Assembly: GCF_014191725.1 (NCBI RefSeq)
Contig: NZ_JACHWZ010000002.1
Span: 1 to 64,000 of the forward strand
DNA length: 64,000 nucleotides
Reading direction: 5' to 3'
Origin: Microbulbifer rhizosphaerae
GTDB lineage: Bacteria > Pseudomonadota > Gammaproteobacteria > Pseudomonadales > Cellvibrionaceae
The notes under the pieces: model-generated
What the model saw: the letters and a program-made list of their open reading frames with translations, nothing else
Database searches by the model: none
What the model was told of the DNA's origin: nothing
Shown here: in pieces, positions 33,600-42,288 of the stretch
How the letters are laid out: the number at the start of each line of letters is the position of its first letter
Position numbering within the stretch: the first letter of the stretch is position 1
Position numbers and translations under genes: made by a program

Positions 33600-34037
33600 A
33601 TGCCCAAAACTGCTGCGAGCACCGATTCTCTGCACGGCTTTGAGCCCTATAAGGAGAAGAAGGGCGAAGAGTATATGAATGAGAAGCAGCAGGAGCATTT
33701 CCGCAACTTGCTGTTGGCCTGGAAGGCCGAGCTGATGGCGGAAGTGGACCGCACCGTTTCCCATATGAAAGACGAGGCAGCCAACTTCCCGGACCCGGCG
33801 GATCGCGCCAGCCAGGAAGAGGAGTTCAGCCTGGAACTGCGCACCCGCGACCGCGAGCGCAAGCTGATCAAGAAAATCGATGCCACCATCGAGTTGATCG
33901 ACCAGGACGACTACGGCTACTGCGAAGCCTGCGGCGTGGAAATCGGCATCCGCCGCCTGGAGGCCCGCCCCACCGCGACCCTGTGCGTGGACTGCAAGAC
34001 GCTGGCGGAAATCAAGGAAAAGCAGATCTCAGGTTGA
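33600..34037 (+). CDS. dksA: DksA, RNA polymerase-binding stringent-response factor
   Basis: 145 residues. The coiled-coil region (about 35-105) carries the acidic tip [12 protein letters not shown] with the DxxDxA motif needed for action in the secondary channel. The zinc finger is [18 protein letters not shown] followed by CVDCK, with all four cysteines. DksA works with ppGpp to repress rRNA and activate amino-acid promoters. The start at 33600 (MPKTAAS) is chosen by family length. gluQRS follows, as in Pseudomonas and E. coli. Confidence 0.96.
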   Translation: MPKTAASTDSLHGFEPYKEKKGEEYMNEKQQEHFRNLLLAWKAELMAEVDRTVSHMKDEAANFPDPADRASQEEEFSLELRTRDRERKLIKKIDATIELIDQDDYGYCEACGVEIGIRRLEARPTATLCVDCKTLAEIKEKQISG

Positions 34038-34093
34038 CCGCCCCTACAACGCACAACTTGTGATGCAGAAAAGTACACAAGCGCTGATGCGAA

Positions 34094-34206
34094 GACCCTG
34101 ATGCCGGGGGCTTTGTGTCAGACCTTTCACCGCCATGGATGGCCGTGGAGAGCGTACAGGGACGTATTCACAGCGTGTCTGACACAAAGCTCCCGGCAGC
34201 AGGGTC
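34094..34206. repeat. Long-arm palindrome between dksA and gluQRS
   Basis: The left arm (34095-34123, ACCCTGATGCCGGGGGCTTT...) and right arm (34176-34205) are complementary over 29 bases with 2 mismatches, separated by a loop of about 52 bases. A similar palindrome with the shared core CCCTGCTRCCGGGGGC lies at 40121-40215. It lies in the gap between the two genes and may modulate readthrough. Confidence 0.75.
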
Positions 34207-34233
34207 GCCACTGAGCTACCCAAGAACCAACTG

Positions 34234-35103
34234 TTGAACTCTTCTCACTCTTACGTTGGCCGCTTCGCCCCCTCCCCCACCGGACCGTTGCATTTCGGCT
34301 CCCTGGTGTGTGCCCTGGGCAGCTACCTGGACGCCATGGCTCACGGCGGTCACTGGCTGGTGCGTATGGAGGACCTGGACCCGCCGCGGGAGGAACCCGG
34401 CGCCGCCACGCGCATCGTCAAATCACTGGAGGCCCACGGCCTGCACTGGCATGGCCCCCTGGAGCGGCAGAGCGGGCGCCACAAGCTCTATGAAGCCACC
34501 CTGGCGGAACTGGCGGCGAGGGAACTGATCTACCCGTGCCACTGCTCCCGGGCACTGATCCGCGCCGCCGGCGGGCACAACAATGCCCGCTGCCGGGGAA
34601 CCCGGGATGAACAGGGCCCCAGCGCCCTGCGACTAATATGCGCCGGCGGCGAGGAGCACTTCGTCGACCTCTGGCGCGGCGCACAGACCCAGGCGATCGC
34701 CGAGGACACCATCCTCAAGCGCCGCGACGGCCTCTACGCCTATCAGCTGGCGGTGGTGGTGGATGATATCGATCAGGGTGTGACCCATATCGTGCGCGGC
34801 GCCGACCTGATCGATACCACTGGCGCCCAGCAGCGGCTGTTCCGCCTGCTGGGCTCGCCGCCGCCGCAGTTCGGCCACCTTCCCCTGGTGATGGGACCCG
34901 CGGGCCAGAAACTCAGCAAGCAGAATCACGCCCCGGCGATAGACGACACCCGTGCACCGGAAAACCTGTGCGTCGCACTGGGCTTTCTCGGCTTTCACCC
35001 ATCCGGAGAACTGGCGCGGGAGGAGCCGGAACATATTCTCAAGTGGGCCGCGGCGCGCTGGCAGCGCCACCAGGTGGATATGCGCGACCGGCAGTTGGCG
35101 TGA
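34234..35103 (+). CDS. gluQRS: Glutamyl-Q tRNA(Asp) synthetase
   Basis: 289 residues, TTG start. It is a truncated glutamyl-tRNA-synthetase paralogue lacking the anticodon-binding domain; it attaches glutamate to queuosine in the tRNA(Asp) wobble position. Class I motifs: FAPSPTGPLHFGSL (HIGH-type) and the KMSKS-type GQKLSKQNHAP. Zinc ligands lie in CHCSR, with a further Cys in NNARCRG. The gene's place behind dksA is conserved across Gammaproteobacteria. Confidence 0.93.
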   Translation: MNSSHSYVGRFAPSPTGPLHFGSLVCALGSYLDAMAHGGHWLVRMEDLDPPREEPGAATRIVKSLEAHGLHWHGPLERQSGRHKLYEATLAELAARELIYPCHCSRALIRAAGGHNNARCRGTRDEQGPSALRLICAGGEEHFVDLWRGAQTQAIAEDTILKRRDGLYAYQLAVVVDDIDQGVTHIVRGADLIDTTGAQQRLFRLLGSPPPQFGHLPLVMGPAGQKLSKQNHAPAIDDTRAPENLCVALGFLGFHPSGELAREEPEHILKWAAARWQRHQVDMRDRQLA

Positions 35104-35267
35104 CCCAGGACCGCGGAACTCCATCTCCGCCCGCGGGCCCCAGGCCCGCTCTGGTGGATGCGCTGCGCTTATCCACCCTACTGAAATTCTCCACCGATAT
35201 CGGCATACTTACGGTCTGCAACAAATAACACGTCACTAATCTGCAATGGCAAATTCCATGTCACGAT

Positions 35268-35299
35268 CCGGGTCCCGGGTCCCGGGTCCCGGGTCCCGG
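35268..35299 (+). repeat. Tandem GGGTCCC heptanucleotide repeat
   Basis: About four and a half head-to-tail copies of GGGTCCC end 5 bases before the cbrX ATG. Each unit is nearly self-complementary (GGGtCCC, and GGGACCC on the other strand), so the array can fold in several registers. Copy number could vary by slippage and change the distance or structure at the cbrX ribosome-binding site. Confidence 0.85.
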
Positions 35300-35304
35300 C
35301 TTTT

Positions 35305-35481
35305 ATGACCAACCGCACTCTGTTAATCCTGCTGATACTGGTGGGCTACGTCTTCTCGCCGACGATCTTCACCTGGATGATCAACCCGTCCGGCGCCTGG
35401 TACCGACCGTTTATCCTCTGGTTCGTGCTGATTCTGCTGGCGGTCTTTATCCAACTCAGGCGCAAATCCAATGAGCTTTGA
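35305..35481 (+). CDS. cbrX: CbrX-like small membrane protein, translationally coupled to cbrA
   Basis: A 58-residue protein starting MTNRTLLILLILVGYVFSPT. It has two hydrophobic segments (about 5-24 and 36-52) and a basic end, QLRRKSNEL. Its stop overlaps the cbrA start: cbrA ATG is at 35471 and the stop at 35479-35481. In Pseudomonas a short hydrophobic ORF, cbrX, lies in the same overlapping position and sets cbrA translation. I assign the name on position, size and hydrophobicity. The GGGTCCC array lies directly in front of the ATG, so the usual Shine-Dalgarno sequence is not evident. Confidence 0.75.
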   Translation: MTNRTLLILLILVGYVFSPTIFTWMINPSGAWYRPFILWFVLILLAVFIQLRRKSNEL

Positions 35482-38446
35482 GGTAGGCCATATCGCGTTG
35501 ATCGGCGTGACCTATATCGCCGCGCTGTTCTTCGTCGCCTTCGCCACCTCCAAGGGCTGGCTGCCGGCGCGGTGGGTGCGCCACCCGCTGATCTACGTGC
35601 TGTCGCTGGGGGTATCCCTGTCGGCCTGGACCTTCTACGGCATCGTGGACCTGGCCTGGCAGTATGGCTACGGCGTACTGGCCTACTACCTGGGCACCGG
35701 CGCCATGTTCCTGTTCGCGCCGGTGGCACTGGAGCCGCTGGCGCGCCTGGCGCAGCGCTACCAGCTGACATCGCCGGCGGACCTGCTGGTGTTCCGCTAC
35801 CACAGCCGCGAGGCGGGCACCCTGGCCACGCTGTTTCTGCTGCTGGGCCTGCTGCCCCTGATTGCACTGCAGATACAGGCGGTATCCGAGACCCTGGCAC
35901 TGCTATCCCGGGACAGCGTGGCCACGCTGGCACTGGCGGAGAGCGGCGTCACCAGCAAGAACCTGATCGCCTTCTTCTACTGTGTGCTGCTGGCAGTGTT
36001 TACCAGCATGTACGGCGCCAGCGGCGAGCGCCGCGCCGGCCTCGCCAGCGCCATGGCACTGGAGTCGGTGGTCAAGCTGGTGGCGCTGCTGGCGGTGGGC
36101 TTCTACGCGGTGTACGGGGTCTTCGGCGGCCTCGGCGGGCTGGACCGCTGGCTGGTGCAGAACAGCGATATGCAGCAGCTGCTCTACACCCCCATCAAGC
36201 AGGGGTCTTCGCACACGCTGCTGCTGGTGTTTATCGCCACTGCGGTGGCCATGCCGCATATTTTCTACCTGAGTGTCGCCGAGCGCCCGGCAGCGCAGGC
36301 CCTGCGCACCGCCAGTTGGGGCTTTCCGCTATTCCTGCTGCTAATGGCGCTGCCTATCTTCCCGATTATGTGGGCCGGCTTCGCGCTGGACGTCACCGAG
36401 CCGGTGCAGTACTTCGCCCTCGCCGTGCCCCGGGCCAGCGGTTCCGCGCTGCTTACGGTGCTGGCCTTTGTGGGCGGGCTCTCCGCTGCCACCGGGGCGC
36501 TGGTGATGATCACTCTGGCGCTGTCCACCATGGTGATGAACCACTGGCTGCTGCCGGGCACCCGCTGGCACTCGGAGGACAATATGTACCGCCAGTTGGT
36601 GTGGCTGCGCCGCGCCCTGGTGGCGGCGCTGTTCCTGGCTGGCTTCGGCTTCTACCTGCTGCTCAACAATCGCCTGTCGCTCTCCGACCTGGCACTGCTG
36701 GCGTTTATGGCCTCCCTGCAATTCCTGCCGGGCATCTTCGCGGTGATCCACTGGCCGCGGGGCAATAAGCGCGGCTTTATCGGCGGCCTGCTGGCGGGGA
36801 TGCTCGTCTGGGCCGGCGGGCTGTTGCTGCCGTCGATGTTCGGCGCCAGCGGCATCACCCTGCCGGGGACTGAGATACAGATACCCTTGGGTATGGGTAT
36901 CTGGACCCAGGTCACCACCCTGTCGCTGGGGGCCAACGTGCTGCTGTTCGTGGGACTTTCACTGCTCACCCGCAGCAGCAGCCTGGAACAGTATGCAGCG
37001 GACCTGTGCAGCGACGACACCCTGAGCCAGGCCCTGCGCCTGGAAATGGACGTGGAGTCGACCGCGGACTTCCGCCTGCGCCTGTCCGAGAGCCTGGGCG
37101 CCGCCACCGCCAACCAGGAAATAAACCGCGCCCTGCGCCAGCTGGGACTGCCCGATGGCGAGCGCCGCCCCTACGCCCTGCGCCAGCTGCGCAACAAGCT
37201 GGAAGCCAACCTGTCCGGGCTGCTGGGCCGGGTGCTCGCCGGGCAGATCATCGACCGCCACTTCCCCTTCAAGGACAGCGGCCAGCCGGCCAACAAGGAC
37301 ATTCACCTGATCGAGACCCGGCTCAGCCGCTACAAGAACCAGCTCACCGGGCTGGCCGCGGAACTCAACAACCTTCGGCTCTACCACCGGCAGATGCTCG
37401 AGGAACTGCCCCTGGCCGCCTGCTCCCTGGGCCGCGACGGCGAGATACTGCTGTGGAACTACGCCATGCAGGACCTTACCGGCATCGTCGCCGGCGAGGT
37501 GATCGGCTCCAAGCTGGACTACCTGGCGGAGCCCTGGCGCGCGTTGATGACCGAGTTCGCCCAGTCCACGGACGCCCACCGCTTCAAGCAGCAAGTGGAT
37601 CTGGACGGCAACAGTCACTGGCTGAACCTGCACAAGACCCACCTCAAGAGCCACCGTAGCGCGCGCGCGCGAAACAGCGAGCGCAGCGACGGCCAGATGC
37701 TGCTGCTGGAGGACATCACCGAGACCCAGGTGCTGGAGCAGGAACTGATCCACAGCGAACGCCTGGCCTCCGTGGGCCGCCTGGCGGCGGGTGTGGCCCA
37801 CGAGGTGGGCAACCCGGTCACCGGCATCGCCTGCCTGGCGCAGAACCTGCACTTCGAATCCGACAACGCGGAAGTGCGCGACACCGCCGACCAGATCCTC
37901 AGCCAGACCCAGCGCATCAGCCGCATAGTGCACTCACTGGTGAACTTCTCCCACAGCGGCAGCCCTGACAGCGGCGGCGAGCGTGCGCCGGTGGACCTTT
38001 ACGCCTGCGTACAGGAGGCCGTGCAACTGCTATCGCTGCAGCGGGACAAAACCCAGGTGACTTTCGACAACGCCGTGCCCGCAGACCTGATCGCCCCCGG
38101 CGACAACCAGCGCCTGATCCAGGTGTTTATCAACCTGCTCAGCAACGCCCGCGACGCCAGTGAGGACGGCGGCCACATCCAGATAGAAGGCTACACCGAG
38201 CGCGGCTGCGCCTGCGTGGCGGTCACCGACGAGGGTCCCGGCATTTCCCCACAGCACCGCGACCGCATCCTCGAGCCCTTCTTCACCACCAAGGAGCCGG
38301 GCCAGGGTACCGGCCTTGGGCTGGCGATGGTGTACAGCATCGTGGAAGAGCACGATGGCCAGTTGGAGCTGGTCAGTCCCGCCAACCCCGAGACCGGGCG
38401 GGGGGCGCGATTTATCGTCCAGCTTCCCATGTCTAATGCGGAATGA
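35471..38446 (+). CDS. cbrA: CbrA, sensor histidine kinase fused to an SSS-transporter domain
   Basis: 991 residues, like Pseudomonas CbrA (about 980). Residues about 1-500 form a 12-13-helix sodium/solute-symporter-like domain (FATSKGWLPARWVRH, YHSREAGTLATLF, LSAATGALVMITLALS). A linker with a STAC-like region, a PAS domain (about 640-750; LPLAACSLGRDGEILLWNYA) and the HisKA phospho-acceptor in GVAHEVGNPVTGI (about 775) follow. The HATPase domain has NLLSNARDA, DEGPGIS and GTGLGLAMV. It phosphorylates CbrB. In pseudomonads the pair controls carbon-source hierarchy, histidine use and small-RNA expression. Synteny supports the name strongly. Confidence 0.92.
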   Translation: MSFEVGHIALIGVTYIAALFFVAFATSKGWLPARWVRHPLIYVLSLGVSLSAWTFYGIVDLAWQYGYGVLAYYLGTGAMFLFAPVALEPLARLAQRYQLTSPADLLVFRYHSREAGTLATLFLLLGLLPLIALQIQAVSETLALLSRDSVATLALAESGVTSKNLIAFFYCVLLAVFTSMYGASGERRAGLASAMALESVVKLVALLAVGFYAVYGVFGGLGGLDRWLVQNSDMQQLLYTPIKQGSSHTLLLVFIATAVAMPHIFYLSVAERPAAQALRTASWGFPLFLLLMALPIFPIMWAGFALDVTEPVQYFALAVPRASGSALLTVLAFVGGLSAATGALVMITLALSTMVMNHWLLPGTRWHSEDNMYRQLVWLRRALVAALFLAGFGFYLLLNNRLSLSDLALLAFMASLQFLPGIFAVIHWPRGNKRGFIGGLLAGMLVWAGGLLLPSMFGASGITLPGTEIQIPLGMGIWTQVTTLSLGANVLLFVGLSLLTRSSSLEQYAADLCSDDTLSQALRLEMDVESTADFRLRLSESLGAATANQEINRALRQLGLPDGERRPYALRQLRNKLEANLSGLLGRVLAGQIIDRHFPFKDSGQPANKDIHLIETRLSRYKNQLTGLAAELNNLRLYHRQMLEELPLAACSLGRDGEILLWNYAMQDLTGIVAGEVIGSKLDYLAEPWRALMTEFAQSTDAHRFKQQVDLDGNSHWLNLHKTHLKSHRSARARNSERSDGQMLLLEDITETQVLEQELIHSERLASVGRLAAGVAHEVGNPVTGIACLAQNLHFESDNAEVRDTADQILSQTQRISRIVHSLVNFSHSGSPDSGGERAPVDLYACVQEAVQLLSLQRDKTQVTFDNAVPADLIAPGDNQRLIQVFINLLSNARDASEDGGHIQIEGYTERGCACVAVTDEGPGISPQHRDRILEPFFTTKEPGQGTGLGLAMVYSIVEEHDGQLELVSPANPETGRGARFIVQLPMSNAE

Positions 38447-38540
38447 TGAATGCGGAATGCGGAATGAGTGCCCTGCAGCTCCCGATCTTTGGGCCCCGCA
38501 CCCATTCCGCATTCCGCATTCCGAATTCCGCATTCCCCTG
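38440..38540. repeat. Inverted repeat of GCGGAAT units between cbrA and cbrB
   Basis: Direct GCGGAATGCGGAATG units at about 38450-38468 are mirrored by CATTCCGCATTCCGCATTCC at about 38504-38523. Together they form a hairpin just after the cbrA stop. It could stabilise the cbrA message or set the cbrA:cbrB ratio. Confidence 0.65.
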
Positions 38541-38609
38541 TGGGTTGCATCGAAACGCCCGACAGGTAACACTAGGTCCCCCTGAGCATTTTGTAACCAG
38601 GCGTAACAT

Positions 38610-39995
38610 ATGAGCCACATTCTGATCGTCGAAGACGAAGCCATTATCCGAACGGCGCTGCGCAAACTGCTGGAGCGGCACCGCTACCGGGTGAGCGAGG
38701 CGGGCTCAGTGCGGGAGGCGACCACCAAATACCGCCTCAGCGAAGTCGACCTGGTTATCTCCGATCTGCGTCTGCCCGGGGCCCCGGGTACCGACCTGCT
38801 CAAACTGGCCGGCGATGTGCCGGTTCTGATCATGACCAGCTACGCCAGCCTGCGCTCGGCGGTGGATTCCATGCGCATGGGGGCGGCGGACTACATCGCC
38901 AAACCCTTCGATCACGACGAGATGATCGCCACCGTACGCCGGGTGATCGGCAAAGCCGCACAGAGCCGCGCGCAAGGCCCCAGCAACAAGGATTCGGGCC
39001 GCAGCATCTCCGGCATGATCGGCGACAGCCCGGTGATGCGGGAACTCTACGCCCGCATCCACAAAGTGGCCCCCACCGACGCCACCGTGCTGGTACACGG
39101 CGAAACGGGCACCGGCAAGGAACTGGTGGCGCGCGCGATCCACGAGGAGAGCCGCCGCGCTGACAAACCGCTGATCTCGGTCAACTGCGCCGCCATCCCC
39201 GAAACCCTGATCGAAGCCGAACTGTTCGGCCACGAGAAAGGTGCCTTTACCGGTGCCCAGACCGCCCGCGAGGGCCTGGTGGCCGCCGCCGACGGCGGCA
39301 CCTTATTCCTGGACGAAATCGGCGAGCTGCCCCTGGAGGCCCAGGCGCGCCTGCTGCGCGTCCTGCAGGAGGGGGAAGTGCGCCCCATAGGAGCGGTGGA
39401 ATCGCGCAAGGTGGATGTGCGCCTGGTGGCGGCCACCCACCGCAACCTTCGCCAGCTGGCCGGCGAGCGCAAATTCCGCGAGGACCTCTACTACCGGATC
39501 AACGTGGTACAGATGACCCTGGCGCCGCTGCGCGAACGCGGCAAGGACGTACTGGCGATCGCCGAGCACCTGTTGGAGAAATTCTGCGCCAAGGTGGAAC
39601 GCGCCACCCTCAAGCTGTCCCCCGAGGCGGTGCAGGCGGTCACCACCTACACCTGGCCGGGCAATGTGCGCGAACTGGAAAACGCCATCCAGCGCGCGGT
39701 GATCCTCACCGAGGGCAACGGGGAGATAGACCACCACACCCTGGATATCGACCTGGACCTGGTGCCGGTGGACGAAGCGGACCCGGATCGCCGCCCGCGC
39801 AGCCTGCACACCGACCCCCGCGAAGACCTGTCCCTGGAGGACTACTTCGCCCGCTTCGTACTCGAGCACCAGGACACCATGAGCGAGACCGAACTGGCGA
39901 AGAAACTGGGCGTAAGCCGCAAGTGCCTGTGGGAGCGGCGCCAGAAACTGGGCATCCCGCGCAAGAAAAGCCGCCGTCTGGCCGCCGAAGCCTGA
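38610..39995 (+). CDS. cbrB: CbrB, sigma-54-dependent response regulator
   Basis: 461 residues. The receiver domain (about 1-115) has acidic residues VEDEA and the phospho-acceptor Asp in [12 protein letters not shown]. The AAA+ sigma-54 interaction domain (about 135-375) shows [20 protein letters not shown] (Walker A, described in part), the GAFTGA loop in [10 protein letters not shown], and Walker B in [11 protein letters not shown]. The Fis-type HTH is at the C-terminus ([20 protein letters not shown]). It activates sigma-54 promoters after phosphorylation by CbrA. A perfect sigma-54 promoter lies downstream at 40491-40505, in front of the CrcZ-like RNA. Confidence 0.94.
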   Translation: MSHILIVEDEAIIRTALRKLLERHRYRVSEAGSVREATTKYRLSEVDLVISDLRLPGAPGTDLLKLAGDVPVLIMTSYASLRSAVDSMRMGAADYIAKPFDHDEMIATVRRVIGKAAQSRAQGPSNKDSGRSISGMIGDSPVMRELYARIHKVAPTDATVLVHGETGTGKELVARAIHEESRRADKPLISVNCAAIPETLIEAELFGHEKGAFTGAQTAREGLVAAADGGTLFLDEIGELPLEAQARLLRVLQEGEVRPIGAVESRKVDVRLVAATHRNLRQLAGERKFREDLYYRINVVQMTLAPLRERGKDVLAIAEHLLEKFCAKVERATLKLSPEAVQAVTTYTWPGNVRELENAIQRAVILTEGNGEIDHHTLDIDLDLVPVDEADPDRRPRSLHTDPREDLSLEDYFARFVLEHQDTMSETELAKKLGVSRKCLWERRQKLGIPRKKSRRLAAEA

Positions 39996-40120
39996 GCCCC
40001 CGGGAGGGGGAGCTGTTTATCGACGCTGAAGGCTCTTTATCGAAGCTGAAGGCTCCAGCTCCGCCTGCGGTCCGCAGGACCGCCTGTCCCCACTCCGTAG
40101 CAACGTGGTCAATTCAGTGG

Positions 40121-40215
40121 AGGCCCTGCTACCGGGGGCCGTTCACTCAACAGTCTCATCGGTCTGTTTATCAGCCGCAGGCGCTTTTCATGAACGAGCC
40201 CCGGTAGCAGGGCCT
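40121..40215. repeat. Long-arm palindrome downstream of cbrB
   Basis: AGGCCCTGCTACCGGGG at 40121-40137 pairs with CCCCGGTAGCAGGGCCT at 40199-40215, and the pairing extends with CGTTCA/TGAACG. The loop is about 43 bases. The core matches the palindrome between dksA and gluQRS. Confidence 0.75.
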
Positions 40216-40286
40216 TCGCGTCTGACGCCAGTATTCTTCCCCAACTCCCGAGCCCCTTTAATACCCTTATCTGTTCCGCACGGAGC

Positions 40287-40339
40287 GAACTTTGTGTTCG
40301 CCCGCATGTCTATCTTCCTGTCGGGCGAATACAAGGTTC
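40287..40339. repeat. Inverted repeat upstream of the CbrB-site dyad
   Basis: GAACTTTGTGTTCGCCCG at 40287-40304 pairs with the segment at 40322-40339 with 2 mismatches, leaving a 17-base loop. It lies between the cbrB coding end and the sigma-54 promoter region. No T-tract follows; it could still end or protect the cbrB transcript. Confidence 0.6.
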
Positions 40340-40367
40340 GTCCCGCGCACGCCCTCCCCCGGCAAAG

Positions 40368-40395
40368 TGTTACCCCTGTCTCACCCGGCGTAACA
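40368..40395 (+). promoter_or_regulatory. Candidate CbrB upstream activating site (TGTTAC-N16-GTAACA)
   Basis: TGTTAC at 40368-40373 and GTAACA at 40390-40395 form an inverted repeat of the kind reported for CbrB binding upstream of crcZ in Pseudomonas. It lies about 95 bases upstream of the -24 element, a normal enhancer distance for a sigma-54 activator. Additional GTAAC half-sites occur near 40412 and 40458. Confidence 0.6.
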
Positions 40396-40490
40396 ACTTC
40401 CGCGCCATCCGTAACGATCCCAGCCATCCTGAACGGCAGCTGAAGCCACTCCAGAACGTAACCTATTGATTATTAAGGGTTTATTAAAAC

Positions 40491-40505
40491 TGGCACACTA
40501 AATGC
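40491..40505 (+). promoter_or_regulatory. Sigma-54 promoter (-24/-12) of the CrcZ-like RNA
   Basis: TGGCAC at 40491-40496 and GC at 40504-40505 give an exact GG-N10-GC spacing, matching TGGCACN5TTGC at the critical bases. Transcription would begin about 12 bases on, near 40517. The gene upstream encodes a sigma-54 activator. Confidence 0.75.
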
Positions 40506-40516
40506 TTTGTTTAGTA

Positions 40517-40823
40517 CAAATAACAAAAACAGCCAAGAATAAAAATAAATGACTGTTAAAGCCCTAATAACAACTGACAATAAGCGGGCGAGCCAAAATA
40601 AAAATAATGGGGCGGTCGACAATAAAAGCAAACAGTGACCAAAACCAGCAGAACAATAACAATAAAAAATAAAAATAAAGCAGAAGACAACAAAAATAAC
40701 GACAAGCGCGTTACAAACTGACTGACTGTACCTGGGAGAGGGTGTTTGCCAGACGGCAAATTGAGCGCAAGGAAGCCGCTGCCTTCATACCGAATAACAA
40801 TAATTCCCTTCTTTATTTTCTTT
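40517..40823 (+). ncRNA. CrcZ-like small RNA (putative Hfq-sequestering decoy)
   Basis: This stretch has no plausible protein and is extremely A-rich within GC-rich DNA. It contains at least seven clusters matching AAnAAnAA. Examples are AATAACAA (40519, 40566, 40655, 40793), AAGAATAA (40535), AATAAAAA (40597), AACAATAA (40652) and AACAAAAA (40689). A hairpin TTTGCCAGACGGCAAA lies at about 40745-40760. In Pseudomonas, crcZ lies in exactly this place, between cbrB and pcnB. It is transcribed by sigma-54 with CbrB and has several such motifs that titrate Hfq (with Crc) to relieve catabolite repression. Both ends are estimated; no strong terminator was found, only the T-rich stretch near 40809-40823. 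Confidence 0.7.
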
Positions 40824-40938
40824 AAATACCCCCAGTTTGTGCTGGCGCCCGCGGATAGCGGGGCGCTCGCTTGTGCCTGTGGTAGAATCCGCCCGCACAA
40901 TAGACGGGCCCAGCCCCAGTAAGCAAACAGACAGCCGT

Positions 40939-42288
40939 ATGCTCAATTCCCTGATCAGCAGTATCAAACGCTGGCGCAAGCCAGGTAATCCCGTCACCCT
41001 AAGGGTCATTCCGCGCAGCGACCACAACCTGTCCCGCCGGAATATCAGCCGGGCGGCGCTCACGGTGATGAAACGGCTGCAGGAAGCCGGCTTCCGGGCC
41101 TATATCGTCGGCGGCGGCGTGCGCGACCTGCTCCTGGGCGGCCACCCCAAGGACTTCGACGTAGCCACCGACGCCACCCCGGAAGAGGCCAAGGAGCTGT
41201 TCCGTGGCTCGCGCATCGTCGGCCGCCGCTTCCGCATCCTGCACGCGCGTATCGGCCGCGAGGTGATCGAGGTTACCACCTTCCGCGGCCACCACAGCGA
41301 GGGCGAGGCCCACGAGGCGCAGCAATCGGAACACGGCATGCTGCTGCGCGACAACGTCTACGGGGACCTGGAGAGCGACGCGATACGCCGCGACTTCACC
41401 ATCAACGCCCTCTACTACACCACCGACGGCTTCGAGATCCACGACTACACCGGCGGCATGCGCGATATCGAACAGCGCCTGATCCGCATCATTGGCGATC
41501 CGGTCACCCGCTATAAGGAAGACCCGGTGCGCATGCTGCGCGCAGTGCGCTTCGCGGCCAAGCTGGACTTCACCATTGAGCGCGCGACCGCAGCACCACT
41601 CGGCGAACTGGCCCCGCTGCTGCACAATATCGCCCCGGCACGGCTGTTCGACGAAGTACTCAAGCTGCTGATGAGCGGTTACGGCGAAAGTACCTTCGAG
41701 CTGCTGCACGAATACAGGCTCTGGCAACACCTGTTTCCCGACAACGCCGCCCAGTTGGAAGACCCGGCGGCGCTGGCCCTGACCCGCAAGGCCCTGCGCA
41801 ATACCGACGCGCGCATCCGCGACGACAAGCGGGTTACTCCCGCGTTCCTTTACGCCGCCCTGCTGTGGCCGGCGGTTCAGGCGGAGCAACGGCAATTGGC
41901 CGAAAAAGGTATCCCTCCGGTGCCGGCGCTGGCCCAGGCCGCACAGGAAGTCATCGGCAACCAGTTGGCGCACACCGCCATTCCCAAGCGCTTCTCCATC
42001 CCCATGCGGGAAATCTGGGATATGCAACTGCGCCTTCCCCGCCGCACCGGCAACCGCGCCCAGCACCTGAGCGAGCACCCGCGCTTCCGCGCTGCCTACG
42101 ATTTCCTGCTGCTGCGCGAGGAGTCCGGCGAAATCCAGCAGGGCCTGGGCCAGTGGTGGACCGAATTCCAGGAGGCGGACGAAGAGCAGCGGCAAACCAT
42201 GGTGAGCAAGCTGCAACGCGACGGCAGCGGCCGGCGCGGGAGGGGGGGCCGTGGCGGCCGCCGCCGGCGCTCCACCAGGGCCGAGTAA
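40939..42288 (+). CDS. pcnB: Poly(A) polymerase I
   Basis: 449 residues from ATG 40939 (MLNSLISSIKRW). It adds 3' poly(A) tails that promote RNA decay. Nucleotidyltransferase motifs are present: YIVGGGVRDLLLGGHPKDFD with the catalytic Asp pair, and RRFRILHARIGREVIEVTTF. The RRDFTINALYY motif and the PcnB-specific arginine-rich C-terminus (GRGGRGGRRRRS) distinguish it from CCA-adding enzymes. folK follows without a gap (stop at 42286-42288, ATG at 42289). Confidence 0.93.
   Translation: MLNSLISSIKRWRKPGNPVTLRVIPRSDHNLSRRNISRAALTVMKRLQEAGFRAYIVGGGVRDLLLGGHPKDFDVATDATPEEAKELFRGSRIVGRRFRILHARIGREVIEVTTFRGHHSEGEAHEAQQSEHGMLLRDNVYGDLESDAIRRDFTINALYYTTDGFEIHDYTGGMRDIEQRLIRIIGDPVTRYKEDPVRMLRAVRFAAKLDFTIERATAAPLGELAPLLHNIAPARLFDEVLKLLMSGYGESTFELLHEYRLWQHLFPDNAAQLEDPAALALTRKALRNTDARIRDDKRVTPAFLYAALLWPAVQAEQRQLAEKGIPPVPALAQAAQEVIGNQLAHTAIPKRFSIPMREIWDMQLRLPRRTGNRAQHLSEHPRFRAAYDFLLLREESGEIQQGLGQWWTEFQEADEEQRQTMVSKLQRDGSGRRGRGGRGGRRRRSTRAE

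Noticed and set aside
33330-33764. N-terminal extension of the sfsA frame
   Set aside because: The open frame runs into the dksA promoter and first codons, and homology to SfsA begins only at the GTG at 33329.
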